Source of the DNA: Pedobacter sp. Bi126
GTDB taxonomy: Bacteria; Bacteroidota; Bacteroidia; Sphingobacteriales; Sphingobacteriaceae
NCBI RefSeq assembly: GCF_918698245.1
Contig: NZ_CAKKMS010000013.1
Span: forward strand, 1-50,654
Length of the DNA: 50,654 nucleotides
Direction: 5' to 3'
A model generated the notes under the pieces. That model was not told the DNA's origin. It ran no database searches and worked only from the letters and a program-made list of their open reading frames with translations. Made by a program: the position numbers and the translations under genes. Below, in pieces: positions 26,283 to 34,810 of the stretch (its first letter is position 1; each line of letters opens with the position of its first letter).

Positions 26283-26612
26283 TTATAAGTTTTCCAATCC
26301 AAATGCTGCAAGTTTGTCAATAATAGGAAATGTATCCAGGCCAAGTTTGGTTAAACTATATTCAACTCTTGGAGGGATTTCTGGAAACGATTTTTTGGTT
26401 ACAAATTTATGCTCTACCAAAAAATTCAACTCTTGAATCAGCATTTTTTCGCTGATACCGGGAATAGCTCTTTTAAGTTCTCCGTATCTTAATACGCGTT
26501 CGTTTATTTGAAATACTATTAACAGTCTCCATTTACCATTCAATATAATCAACGACTTCCTTACCGGACAGTTTTCATCTGACTGTAAAATAATTTTCTG
26601 ATTTTTTTCCAT
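26283..26612 (-). CDS. HxlR-family transcriptional regulator (copy 2)
   Basis: Second HxlR-type winged-helix repressor. The ATG at 26612 is chosen because it aligns with the start of copy 1 (MEEKAQKII versus MEKNQKII); a GTG two codons upstream is weaker. The 109-residue product keeps Cys15 (NCPVRKSL), NGKWRLLIVFQINERVLRYG, ISEKMLIQELNFLVEHKFV and EIPPRVEYSLTKLG. It is divergent from a SnoaL-like gene. The gap holds operator copy B and a separate 17-bp inverted repeat. Cross-regulation with copy 1 is likely because their operators are nearly the same (inference). Confidence 0.93.
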   Translation of the reverse strand: MEKNQKIILQSDENCPVRKSLIILNGKWRLLIVFQINERVLRYGELKRAIPGISEKMLIQELNFLVEHKFVTKKSFPEIPPRVEYSLTKLGLDTFPIIDKLAAFGLENL

Positions 26613-26627
26613 TGACACCCAGTGTTT

Positions 26628-26677
26628 CTAACCATTTAGTAAGTACCTAACCATTTGGTATGTACTTGTACGAAGGT
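26628..26677 (+). promoter_or_regulatory. HxlR operator, copy B
   Basis: Aligns without gaps over 50 bp to copy A (40 matches), with direct half-sites AACCATTTAGTAAGT and AACCATTTGGTATGT spaced 19 bp, followed by ACTTGTACGAAGGT. It overlaps the left arm of the inverted repeat at 26663-26704. Confidence 0.75.
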
Positions 26678-26704
26678 AGTCGTTAGCCTACCTTCGTACA
26701 AGTA
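26663..26704. repeat. 17-bp perfect inverted repeat in the HxlR2/SnoaL divergent promoter
   Basis: TACTTGTACGAAGGTAG (26663-26679) and its exact complement (26688-26704) flank an 8-nt loop. The right arm is absent from copies A and C. It could be an additional operator or a 5' leader hairpin of the SnoaL-like gene, whose ATG is 19 bp downstream. Confidence 0.7.
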
Positions 26705-26723
26705 ATTTCTAAAATATAAACTT

Positions 26724-27101
26724 ATGTCACAGGAAGAAACAAACAAGCAGCTGGCTATTACCGCTTATCAAAGAATTTTTGGCGACTTGGATGCCACAGG
26801 AGTAGATCAATACATGAGCAGCACTTTCATACAGCATAACCCCACAACACCCGATGGGCCCGAGGGCGTGAAAGCGCTTCTCCAAATGCTTATTTCACAA
26901 GGTGTTCCCAAACAAAAAATCATGTTTAAACATGTTGTTGCGGAAGGTGATACTGTTTTTCTTCATTCCCGTTATGAAATGGCTGGAAAAGAATGGAGAT
27001 TTATCGACATTTATCGAATAGAAGATGGGAAATTAGCTGAACATTGGGATGCAATGATGCCGATGCCTGATGAACGTGGCAATAACAACCCTATGTTCTA
27101 A
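26724..27101 (+). CDS. SnoaL-like/NTF2-like protein
   Basis: A 125-residue NTF2-superfamily protein, of the group often annotated as SnoaL-like polyketide cyclase or nuclear transport factor 2 family. Visible are an N-terminal helix (KQLAITAYQRIFGDLDATGV), IQHNPTTPDGPEGVKALL, HVVAEGDTVFLHSRYEM and the C-terminal FIDIYRIEDGKLAEHWDAM, where the His-Trp-Asp segment lines the pocket in relatives. It has no signal peptide. It is divergent from HxlR copy 2 and is its likely target. It is a different subfamily from the two paralogues at 23715 and 37899. Confidence 0.88.
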   Translation: MSQEETNKQLAITAYQRIFGDLDATGVDQYMSSTFIQHNPTTPDGPEGVKALLQMLISQGVPKQKIMFKHVVAEGDTVFLHSRYEMAGKEWRFIDIYRIEDGKLAEHWDAMMPMPDERGNNNPMF

Positions 27102-27289
27102 TTGTACCGTTAAATAATTAGAAAGATTCCTATTTGTCATCTAGCCAGCTCTGATTAAATCAAAGCTGAGCACTACCATCAAGCATTAAAGTAACTAATT
27201 TATATTACTAAGAAAACCATATAATTTCAAAAGACTCTCAGGTTTTATTCGATATTGCCTCTCAACCTTTTTAGTTTTATTAAATCACA

Positions 27290-27621
27290 ATGAGGTTGGG
27301 ATTATTTCTAATCATCACAGGCATATTTGTAGGGCTCTACAGATTTACTCCACTGTGCAGCATGATTGCATGTCTTCTTGTATTTTTGATGACGGTAGGT
27401 ACATTATCCTTCCTGATTATCACTCCTGAAAGTTGGGTACCCTGGATAATGATCAGGACTGGGGTTTTTCGTATCTATCCGGTCGCGGAAGATTGGTCCT
27501 TAAAGACATTTTAATACTTGGTGAGGCAATAATCAAAATGAGCGAGTCGGCCAAACTTTATTTGTCACTTAGATGGGCACATAACAAACCATTGTTGGTC
27601 AACTTTCCCACAAAAGCTTGA
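27290..27621 (+). pseudogene. RclC/YkgB (DUF417) family membrane protein, truncated and frameshifted
   Basis: The first frame (27290-27514) reads IITGIFVGLYRFTP and GTLSFLIITPESWVP. The second (27433-27621) continues with DNDQDWGFSYLSGRGRLVLK and ILGEAIIKMSESAKLYL. Together they follow the second half of RclC-type proteins, whose hallmark run is TLSFL-TTPE-WVP, GFPYLSG-GRLVLKD. The frame changes near 27440, and the N-terminal half (about 100 residues) is missing, with stops in the frame upstream. RclC belongs to a reactive-chlorine defence operon in Escherichia coli. This remnant sits beside HxlR-type stress genes, which fits a decayed redox-defence gene. A sequencing error could explain the frameshift but not the missing 5' half. 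Confidence 0.8.
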
Positions 27622-27892
27622 TTTTATTAAACTTGCTTCACAGAAAATCTCACGGAGGTACTGCTATTGGCATGCAGGAGCTTAGTATTTACCTATGATC
27701 GAAACGCAACTTCCAGATACTGAGAAATCAAATACTTGTCTTTAAAAAATTTGCACTTTTGAGAAAAAAAATTACATTCGCAAAAGTAATTATAATGGAA
27801 GTCCCTGATATGCTGGCTTTTTGAAGGCTTATAAGGTTTACCAGCAATTAATTTTTTTCCAATAGAATTTATCTGAATTGTAGTATCAAACT

Positions 27893-28477
27893 ATGCCGCT
27901 AAACAGAAAGCTGACCGATGATGAGTTATCCAAACTTTTAAGATTGGGGCAAGAATCTGCATTTATAGAAATTTATACCAGATACTGGAAAAAAATATAC
28001 TCCGCGGCCAAAAGCCGCATCAACGATGCGTATGCGTGCGAGGAAATCGTTCAGGAAATTTTCTGTAACCTATGGCGTAATCGTGAACACTTTGAAATTA
28101 TTAAGGGCTTCGACAACTATTTTTCGGTGGCAGTCAAAAATCAGGTAATCAATTTTCTGGCAAAAAAGGCGAAGATTCTCCGGTACGAGGAAACGGCTAA
28201 AAAAACCCATTCTGAAGCGGATTACAGCACCCTGCAGCAGATCAGTTATTCCGAACTGCAGCTACACATCCAGAAGGCATTAAGTGTCCTCCCTAGTAGA
28301 TCAGCCGTTATTTTTAATTTAAAATATGTCAGCGGCTACTCTCAAAAAAATATAGCGCAGGAACTATCGATATCCGAAAAAACAGTTGAAGCCCACCTGG
28401 CCAGGGCGAGAAAAACAATAAAAGAATCTATTTCTATCCTGCTGTTCGCGCTTTTGTTCTTTTCGATAAAAAATTAA
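27893..28477 (+). CDS. ECF sigma factor (FecI-like, Bacteroidota type)
   Basis: Alternative sigma factor that directs RNA polymerase to the following SusC/SusD operon when released by its anti-sigma factor. The 194-residue product has region 2 (about 20-90; ESAFIEIYTRYWKKIYSAAK, EEIVQEIFCNLWRNRE) and region 4 (about 135-185; LPSRSAVIFNLKYVSGYSQK, ELSISEKTVEAHLARARKTI). A hydrophobic C-terminal tail follows. The FecR gene begins 53 bp downstream. It is probably cytoplasmic and held by FecR until substrate is sensed (family knowledge). Confidence 0.94.
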   Translation: MPLNRKLTDDELSKLLRLGQESAFIEIYTRYWKKIYSAAKSRINDAYACEEIVQEIFCNLWRNREHFEIIKGFDNYFSVAVKNQVINFLAKKAKILRYEETAKKTHSEADYSTLQQISYSELQLHIQKALSVLPSRSAVIFNLKYVSGYSQKNIAQELSISEKTVEAHLARARKTIKESISILLFALLFFSIKN

Positions 28478-28530
28478 TCTTTTAAATAGGGATTTTCCTT
28501 CCAGCGCTGTCTGTATATAAAACGGGCTTG

Positions 28531-29688
28531 ATGAATAGTGATAAAAATATCGAACGGATGATGGAACTTGCCAAAAAATGGCAGGAAAATACGATAAGTC
28601 TGGCCGAACGGGAAGAATTTGATCGATGGTACAATTCATCGCATAAGCACCTGGAAAAAGATAAGGGCGCTGATGAATATGGGTTAGAACAAAGAATGTT
28701 GGATTCTATCCTCAAGGAAATCACTCCTAATGTCGTCAAACGACCATCCTATGGCAGAATAGCATTATTTTCCGCGGCGGCCGTTATTACCGTTCTTATA
28801 TGTCTTGGCCTTCTTTCAAAGATATACCTGACCCCAAAAGTGGCTGCACCCGTTCAGTCAGCAATACAATATGATGCGCTACCGGGATCGAATAGGGCGA
28901 CATTAACCCTTGATAACGGCGAGAAAATCGACCTTGCCCATGCCCGCAATGGCGACCTCAAGACCGACATTTCAACAAAGGTCAGCAAAATTTCGGGAAA
29001 CAGGTTGGTCTACAGCCAACTGAGCCGCCCTGGTTCAACTGACCATTCTCAGCCGGTCTATCATACGCTTAGCACGCCACGCTCGGGTATGTTCCAGTTA
29101 ACACTCTCTGATGGCACACACGTTTGGCTGAATTCTGGCTCTGTTATCCGCTTCCCGAAGGTTTTCGAAAATAAGGAGCGTGTAGTCTATCTTACAGGAG
29201 AAGCTTATTTTGAAGTTACCAAAAACCGTCATAAACCGTTTTTGGTCGTTACACCTAAACAAACCGTAGAAGTGCTCGGAACCCATTTCAATGTGAGTGC
29301 ATATGAGGACGAAACCGTAACCAAGACTACCCTGCTTGAGGGAAAGGTGAAGGTAGCCAGCACTAACAGTAATGGGTTTAAAGTAATCCATCCCAATGAG
29401 CAGGCACTCTCCCAGGCAAATGGAATCCAGATTATAAAGGTCAATGCCTCCGACGTCGTGGGCTGGAAAAACGGGTACTTCATTTTCAACCGCACCGATC
29501 TTAGGTCGTTGCTTAGACAGTTTTCAAGATGGTATGATGTCGATATCGTTTATAAAGGTGAAGTGCCAAATGATTTCTTCCAGGGACAGATCCGCCGGGA
29601 TATCAAGCTTAACCAGGCACTCAAAATCCTGGCTTTTGGCGATATACATTTCAAACTTGAAAACAGAAAGCTTATTGTATTACCCTAA
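28531..29688 (+). CDS. FecR-family anti-sigma factor
   Basis: Inner-membrane anti-sigma factor linking outer-membrane transport to transcription. The ATG at 28531 is preferred over a TTG one codon upstream. The 385-residue product has a cytoplasmic N-terminal part (1-75), one transmembrane helix (about 78-99), a periplasmic FecR domain (about 180-275; STPRSGMFQLTLSDGTHVWL, GEAYFEVTKN, VEVLGTHFNV) and a C-terminal DUF4974/STN-like domain (about 316-385; FSRWYDVDIVYKG, LNQALKILAF). It sits between the sigma factor and an STN-bearing SusC, the usual trans-envelope signalling arrangement. Confidence 0.95.
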   Translation: MNSDKNIERMMELAKKWQENTISLAEREEFDRWYNSSHKHLEKDKGADEYGLEQRMLDSILKEITPNVVKRPSYGRIALFSAAAVITVLICLGLLSKIYLTPKVAAPVQSAIQYDALPGSNRATLTLDNGEKIDLAHARNGDLKTDISTKVSKISGNRLVYSQLSRPGSTDHSQPVYHTLSTPRSGMFQLTLSDGTHVWLNSGSVIRFPKVFENKERVVYLTGEAYFEVTKNRHKPFLVVTPKQTVEVLGTHFNVSAYEDETVTKTTLLEGKVKVASTNSNGFKVIHPNEQALSQANGIQIIKVNASDVVGWKNGYFIFNRTDLRSLLRQFSRWYDVDIVYKGEVPNDFFQGQIRRDIKLNQALKILAFGDIHFKLENRKLIVLP

Positions 29689-29753
29689 ATAAATAATGTA
29701 AAACCCTTAATAAATGACTATGACGAATCAAATACACTATTAATCAGGGCCAA

Positions 29754-29786
29754 AATGCCGAAAGTGCTGCAAACACTTCCGGCTTT
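29754..29786 (+). terminator. Intercistronic hairpin between FecR and SusC 3
   Basis: GCCGAAAGTG (29757-29766) pairs with CACTTCCGGC (29774-29783) with one mismatch and a 7-nt loop, with AA/TT continuing outward. The U-tract is only TTT. It probably attenuates read-through from the regulatory genes into the transporter genes, or marks a separate promoter start (inference). Confidence 0.45.
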
Positions 29787-29839
29787 GATCGAGCCAGCCA
29801 ACAAATGCATTTTTCAACTAACCAAATCAAACCAAAATT

Positions 29840-32800
29840 ATGAAATTAAATTCATGTGCGGAAACGCCGTCCACATGGACGGTTATGGCCATACGATTTT
29901 CGATAACAAAATCAGCCATTTTCCTACTTCTTAGTACATGCCTATTGTTATCGGTAAAAGGGTATGCTCAAAATGTGAGCATATCTAAAAAAAACACACC
30001 GTTATCCCAGGTCTTCGATGAGCTGCGCAAACAGACCGGCTATACCTTTTTTTACAAAGATGCTTCTGTAAAAGACCTCAGGGTTTCTGTTTCGATAAAA
30101 GATGTCCAGCTGGACAAAGCGCTGAACATCATTCTTGAAAACCAGCCCCTTGTTTTCAGCATTATCGATAAAACGGTAGTGCTTAAGCGTAAAACCGAAA
30201 ACCCTAAAACTATACCCAGTGCCGTATCTCCCGTCCAAGTTAAGGGGAAGGTCGTCGATGAAACCGGTGGGCCTATCGTCGGCGCTACAGTAAGCGTCAA
30301 AGGCACCAAGACCATATCGGCAACCGATGCATCCGGAAATTTTGCCATTTCGGCGCCCGAAGATGCCGTTTTAGTCGTAAGCTACCTTGGCTATCAAACC
30401 CAGGAATATCAAAATGTGGAGGGAAACGCAATCGTCATCAAAATGGTTCCGACACCAAAAAATCTGGATGAGGTGGTCGTTGTTGGATATGGAACCCAAA
30501 AAAAATCAGATGTCACCGGATCGATTGTCAGGGCAGATCTGGAGTCTTTCCGGACTTCCCCAAATTCAAATATTGCCCAGCTCCTACAGGGCGCTGTTCC
30601 TGGTTTGAATGTTGGGCCGGTAACCTCTGCCGGGCAGACCCCAAGCATACAAGTCAGGGGGCAATCTACACTAAGTGGCTCTCAAGGCGTTCTGATCGTT
30701 TTAGATGGTATCGTTTATGCTGGCGATCTCTCCAGGATCAACCCCAATGATATAGCATCTGTCGATGTACTAAAGGATGCAAGCAGTAAGGCAATATATG
30801 GTGCCACCGCTGCAAATGGAGTGCTTTTGATCACTACAAAAAAGGGGAAAATCGGTAGCAAGCCGATCATCAATTTTTCTTCATCTTATGCTACACAGAA
30901 TCCTGCAAATATCCTGCATCCCCTTAACAGGGAACAATTCATCCAGAAGATCAGGGACATCAATTGGCGTACGGCATATCTGGCTCCTGAGTATACAACC
31001 CCTAATCCTGCCTTTAATGTTCGCTCCGCACTCGACCCCACACAACAGGCTGGTTATGATAATGGTACTGATTTTGACTGGTACGGTGCCGCTACGAATT
31101 CCGGATTTTTATATGACCAGCAGGTAAGCATCAGCAATGCAACCGAAAAGACCAACTTTTTCTTATCAGGTGGATATACCAAGCAGAAAGGGTTTATCAT
31201 CAATAATCAGTTCAATAGGAAATCGGTAAGATTGAATCTGGAAACAAAGGTATTTGATTGGTTAACAGTCGGTACAAATGCATTCGCCTCCTTCGCTGAT
31301 TATTCCGGTCTATCGCCAAATTTGAGGGATATCATGCTTTACAGTCCATTGAACACACCCTATGATGCAGCTGGAAATATCATACTCACCCCAAATGCCT
31401 CCATCAACAATCCTTTCCTGGCTACTTTGGGAAACAATTATGACCGCAGGAACAATCTTTCGGGCAATTTCTATGGCATTCTGAATCTACCGTTCATTCC
31501 GGGACTTTCCTACCGTATAAACTATGGTAACAATTATTTCTGGAACCAAAACTACTCCGCTAATCAGTATGCTGCAAATTTTACGGGAGCAGCATCCAAG
31601 ACAAATGATAATACCTATGACAGTACGCTGGATCACATCCTCACCTACAAGAGAACTTTAAATAATATCCATTCCCTTGACCTCACCATGGTGTATGGAT
31701 CCAGATCAACAGGTTACCAGACCACCAATGCCAATGGTACCGGATATAACAATATTGTTTTAGGCTATAACAAACTCGACCAGGCAACAATACAAAAGAT
31801 ATCCTCGGGCGCTTACAGCGAAACATACAATTACCAAACGGCGCGGCTGAGCTATGGCTTCCGCCAGAAATACATTCTCACCTCAACGGTTAGGCGGGAT
31901 GGCTTTTCGGGCTTTGCCTCCAACAACAAATGGGGCATATTCCCGTCAGCAGCATTTGCATGGGTGGCAAGCAATGAATCATTTATGCGCTTTAGCTGGC
32001 TGGACAACTTAAAAATGAGAATAGGCTATGGCGCCAATGGGAATCTTACCAACCGTTATGCTTCGCTTGCAACAGTTGGCCAGGGTGCCGCTTATGTATT
32101 TGGTGATGGTGGAACGACCTTGTTTGGCCAGGTTGTAAATTCGATGGGAAACAATGATCTTTCCTGGGAGAAAACGGTTGGGATAAATACAGGACTGGAC
32201 TTTTCTATACTGAAAGGAAGAATCTCCGGCAGTGTAGATTATTATAACACCATTACAAGCAATCTGCTATATAACATCAATATCCCGGAAATAACAGGCT
32301 TTTCGTCTATACCAAGTAACGTGGGCAGGATCAGGAACTCAGGGACTGAAATAAATGTGAACACCATTAACTTAAAGCTAGAGAACTTTCAATGGAACTC
32401 TGTTATAAACTTCGCCACCAATAAAAACCGGATAAAAGAGCTCCTTGGTACCGGGGACCTGGTTGCGAGCAATCTTTTTGTTGACCGTTCAATAGGTACA
32501 ATTTACAACTATCAGACTAATGGATTATGGCAGTTAGGGGAAACACCTCCTTCAGGTTATGCTGTTGGAAGCAATAAGCTGGTAGACCTCAACGGTGACG
32601 GAAAGATAGACGCGAATGACCGGACATTCCTTGGTTATACGGAACCTGCTTACAGGGTGAGTTTCGGAAATACTTTCAGTTACAAAAATATTTCCCTTTT
32701 TGTTTTTCTTAATGCTGTACAAGGTGGAAAAAACGGTTATATGAATGTGAACAATCCATGGACTGATTTGGGGATCCAACAGGGTGATAATGCAATCAGG

Positions 32801-33127
32801 AACAACTGGTTCAAGGAAATCGACTACTGGACACCATCAAATCCCGGTGCACAGTACAGGATTACGGGCAGCGTACCTGCAGTAGATCCACAGCTTTATC
32901 AGCAACGAAATTTCATCAGGCTACAGGAAGTATCATTAAGGTACAATTTTGACGGCCGGATCACTAAAAAGCTAGGCCTGAACAGTCTACAGGTTTTCGT
33001 AAGCGGAAAAAATCTTGCCCTATGGACCAAATGGCGTGGATGGGATCCGGAGACACTGCAAGGCCTGGCTTATGGAGCCAGTCCGATTATAAGGGGATAT
33101 TCTGCTGGTTTAAATGTTACGTTCTAA
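29840..33127 (+). CDS. SusC/RagA-family TonB-dependent transporter with STN signalling domain (pair 3)
   Basis: Outer-membrane glycan importer that can also signal. The 1095-residue product has a signal peptide (cleavage near GYAQ, residue 44), an STN (secretin/TonB short N-terminal) domain (about 47-117; TPLSQVFDELRKQTGYTFFY), a carboxypeptidase-regulatory-like domain (about 133-203), the SusC signature EVVVVGYGTQKK (about 211-222), a plug and a barrel ending in GYSAGLNVTF. The STN domain is absent from SusC 1 and 2 and is the part expected to contact FecR, so this locus is wired differently from the fucose locus. The SusD start lies within about 10 bp of its stop. Confidence 0.96.
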   Translation: MKLNSCAETPSTWTVMAIRFSITKSAIFLLLSTCLLLSVKGYAQNVSISKKNTPLSQVFDELRKQTGYTFFYKDASVKDLRVSVSIKDVQLDKALNIILENQPLVFSIIDKTVVLKRKTENPKTIPSAVSPVQVKGKVVDETGGPIVGATVSVKGTKTISATDASGNFAISAPEDAVLVVSYLGYQTQEYQNVEGNAIVIKMVPTPKNLDEVVVVGYGTQKKSDVTGSIVRADLESFRTSPNSNIAQLLQGAVPGLNVGPVTSAGQTPSIQVRGQSTLSGSQGVLIVLDGIVYAGDLSRINPNDIASVDVLKDASSKAIYGATAANGVLLITTKKGKIGSKPIINFSSSYATQNPANILHPLNREQFIQKIRDINWRTAYLAPEYTTPNPAFNVRSALDPTQQAGYDNGTDFDWYGAATNSGFLYDQQVSISNATEKTNFFLSGGYTKQKGFIINNQFNRKSVRLNLETKVFDWLTVGTNAFASFADYSGLSPNLRDIMLYSPLNTPYDAAGNIILTPNASINNPFLATLGNNYDRRNNLSGNFYGILNLPFIPGLSYRINYGNNYFWNQNYSANQYAANFTGAASKTNDNTYDSTLDHILTYKRTLNNIHSLDLTMVYGSRSTGYQTTNANGTGYNNIVLGYNKLDQATIQKISSGAYSETYNYQTARLSYGFRQKYILTSTVRRDGFSGFASNNKWGIFPSAAFAWVASNESFMRFSWLDNLKMRIGYGANGNLTNRYASLATVGQGAAYVFGDGGTTLFGQVVNSMGNNDLSWEKTVGINTGLDFSILKGRISGSVDYYNTITSNLLYNINIPEITGFSSIPSNVGRIRNSGTEINVNTINLKLENFQWNSVINFATNKNRIKELLGTGDLVASNLFVDRSIGTIYNYQTNGLWQLGETPPSGYAVGSNKLVDLNGDGKIDANDRTFLGYTEPAYRVSFGNTFSYKNISLFVFLNAVQGGKNGYMNVNNPWTDLGIQQGDNAIRNNWFKEIDYWTPSNPGAQYRITGSVPAVDPQLYQQRNFIRLQEVSLRYNFDGRITKKLGLNSLQVFVSGKNLALWTKWRGWDPETLQGLAYGASPIIRGYSAGLNVTF

Positions 33128-33137
33128 TTCGATGGTT

Positions 33138-34808
33138 ATGAAAAATTCACTAAAAATATTTGTTTTAATTATATTCTTGACGGCCGGTTCTTGCAAAAGA
33201 GCATTTCTGGATGAAAAGCCCCTGGACTTCACAAGTACTACAAACTCCTTCAATACGCTTAAGGATTTTAATGCTTCTATCTACAACATATACAACATTG
33301 TGCGTACCGAGTTCTATACCTCGGATGAGAATAACCCATTTGATTATATCTATGGCCTTGACCTAGTATATGACGGACAGCCAAGTGGTCCACAACGTTT
33401 TAGTAACTACACCACCTCCACGAACCCTACCAGTACTTATCTGGTAAGCCACTGGAGCCGTTTATACAAAATAATTTCAGAAAGCAACACCATTCTGGAT
33501 AAGTTAGGCGCATCGCAGGTAGCGGGCAATGATATAACTTTCGTTCAGGCCAATGCCAGGTTCTTCAGGGGATTTGCCTACCGCACGCTTGCCTATCTTT
33601 ATGGCGGGGTTCCCATCGAATTGCACCAGGTGACAAGCCCGAAGACCGATTATGTACGGGCCAGCCGCGAGGAAGTGCTAAAACAATCTATTGAAGACCT
33701 GAAGTTTGCTGCTGGCAATCTTCCCAGCATCACAACTGTGCAGGAGGGACAGATCAGTAATGTAGCCGCGCAGCACTTACTGGCAGAGGTGTATCTTGCT
33801 GCCGGTCAGTTCAATGATGCGGTTTCAACTGCTTCCCTTGTTATTAACAACAGTAACATGGCCTTGATGAAAACCAGGTTTGGCGCTCAGGCTACAGATC
33901 CCGGAGATGTTTATTGGGATCTATTCAGGCCGAAAAACCAGAATAGGACAAGTGGCAATAAAGAATCCATCTGGGTAATCCAATTTGAAAATGATATTCC
34001 CGGGGGCTCTTCCACTGCAACGGATATCGCAGGCAGTTACAGATTAGAAAGACAGATTGCACCCTTGATCAGGGATGTCACACTTAGCAATGGTACCAAG
34101 CCATTTCTATGGCCAGTATCAGATTATACTGGCGGGCGGGGAATCGGTTGGGCAATATCCACAACCTATTTCTCAAATACAATATGGGCGAGTGACTTTA
34201 ACAATGATATGCGCAACTCAAATTTTAATTTTGTTAGAACGTACGTTTATAACGATCCAGGTAAGACGGCCTATTTTGGCAAAACGGTCTCAACCGAAGC
34301 GCCTCCTGCCGGGGTTACCGTTCCTAGCCGAGCTTTCTACGCTTACCAATCAAAATGCACCACTCCTGGAAAACATCCCGATGGCCTTTTTTCAAATAAA
34401 GCAACCCTATTACTGAGCCCTGCAGCAGGCGGCACTTACACAGATCAATATATGTTCCGACTGGCAGAAACCTATCTTATACGCGCTGAGGCATACCTGG
34501 GCACTGGGGATAAAACTAAAGCCGCTGAGGATATTAACGCGATACGTTCTCGTGCAAATGCCAGCCCTGTTTTGGAAGGTAATGTTACCATCAATTACAT
34601 CCTGGATGAAAGGATGAGAGAATTAGGGATTGAAGAGAAACGCAGGCTGACGCTGTCGCGACTTAATATGGTCTATGAACGTACCGTAAATATTGCCAAA
34701 AATCCATTAGCCGCCAACATTCAGCCATTCAATAACCTTTGGCCTATTCCCCAGCGGGAGATCGAACGCAATAAGGATGCAATCCTGACACAAAACCCAG
34801 GCTACTAA
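33138..34808 (+). CDS. SusD/RagB-family outer-membrane lipoprotein (pair 3)
   Basis: Partner of the STN-type SusC. The start at 33138 gives the lipoprotein signal MKNSLKIFVLIIFLTAGSC (lipidated Cys19); ATGs at 33132 and, overlapping SusC, 33114 are alternatives. The 556-residue product shows KRAFLDEKPLDFTSTTNSF, the middle TPR-like region (NARFFRGFAYRTLAYLYGG), RLAETYLIRAEAYLGTGD and the C-terminal LWPIPQREIERNKDAILTQN. It lies 2 bp before the next gene, so the pair and the putative enzyme are one transcription unit. Confidence 0.95.
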   Translation: MKNSLKIFVLIIFLTAGSCKRAFLDEKPLDFTSTTNSFNTLKDFNASIYNIYNIVRTEFYTSDENNPFDYIYGLDLVYDGQPSGPQRFSNYTTSTNPTSTYLVSHWSRLYKIISESNTILDKLGASQVAGNDITFVQANARFFRGFAYRTLAYLYGGVPIELHQVTSPKTDYVRASREEVLKQSIEDLKFAAGNLPSITTVQEGQISNVAAQHLLAEVYLAAGQFNDAVSTASLVINNSNMALMKTRFGAQATDPGDVYWDLFRPKNQNRTSGNKESIWVIQFENDIPGGSSTATDIAGSYRLERQIAPLIRDVTLSNGTKPFLWPVSDYTGGRGIGWAISTTYFSNTIWASDFNNDMRNSNFNFVRTYVYNDPGKTAYFGKTVSTEAPPAGVTVPSRAFYAYQSKCTTPGKHPDGLFSNKATLLLSPAAGGTYTDQYMFRLAETYLIRAEAYLGTGDKTKAAEDINAIRSRANASPVLEGNVTINYILDERMRELGIEEKRRLTLSRLNMVYERTVNIAKNPLAANIQPFNNLWPIPQREIERNKDAILTQNPGY

Positions 34809-34810
34809 CC

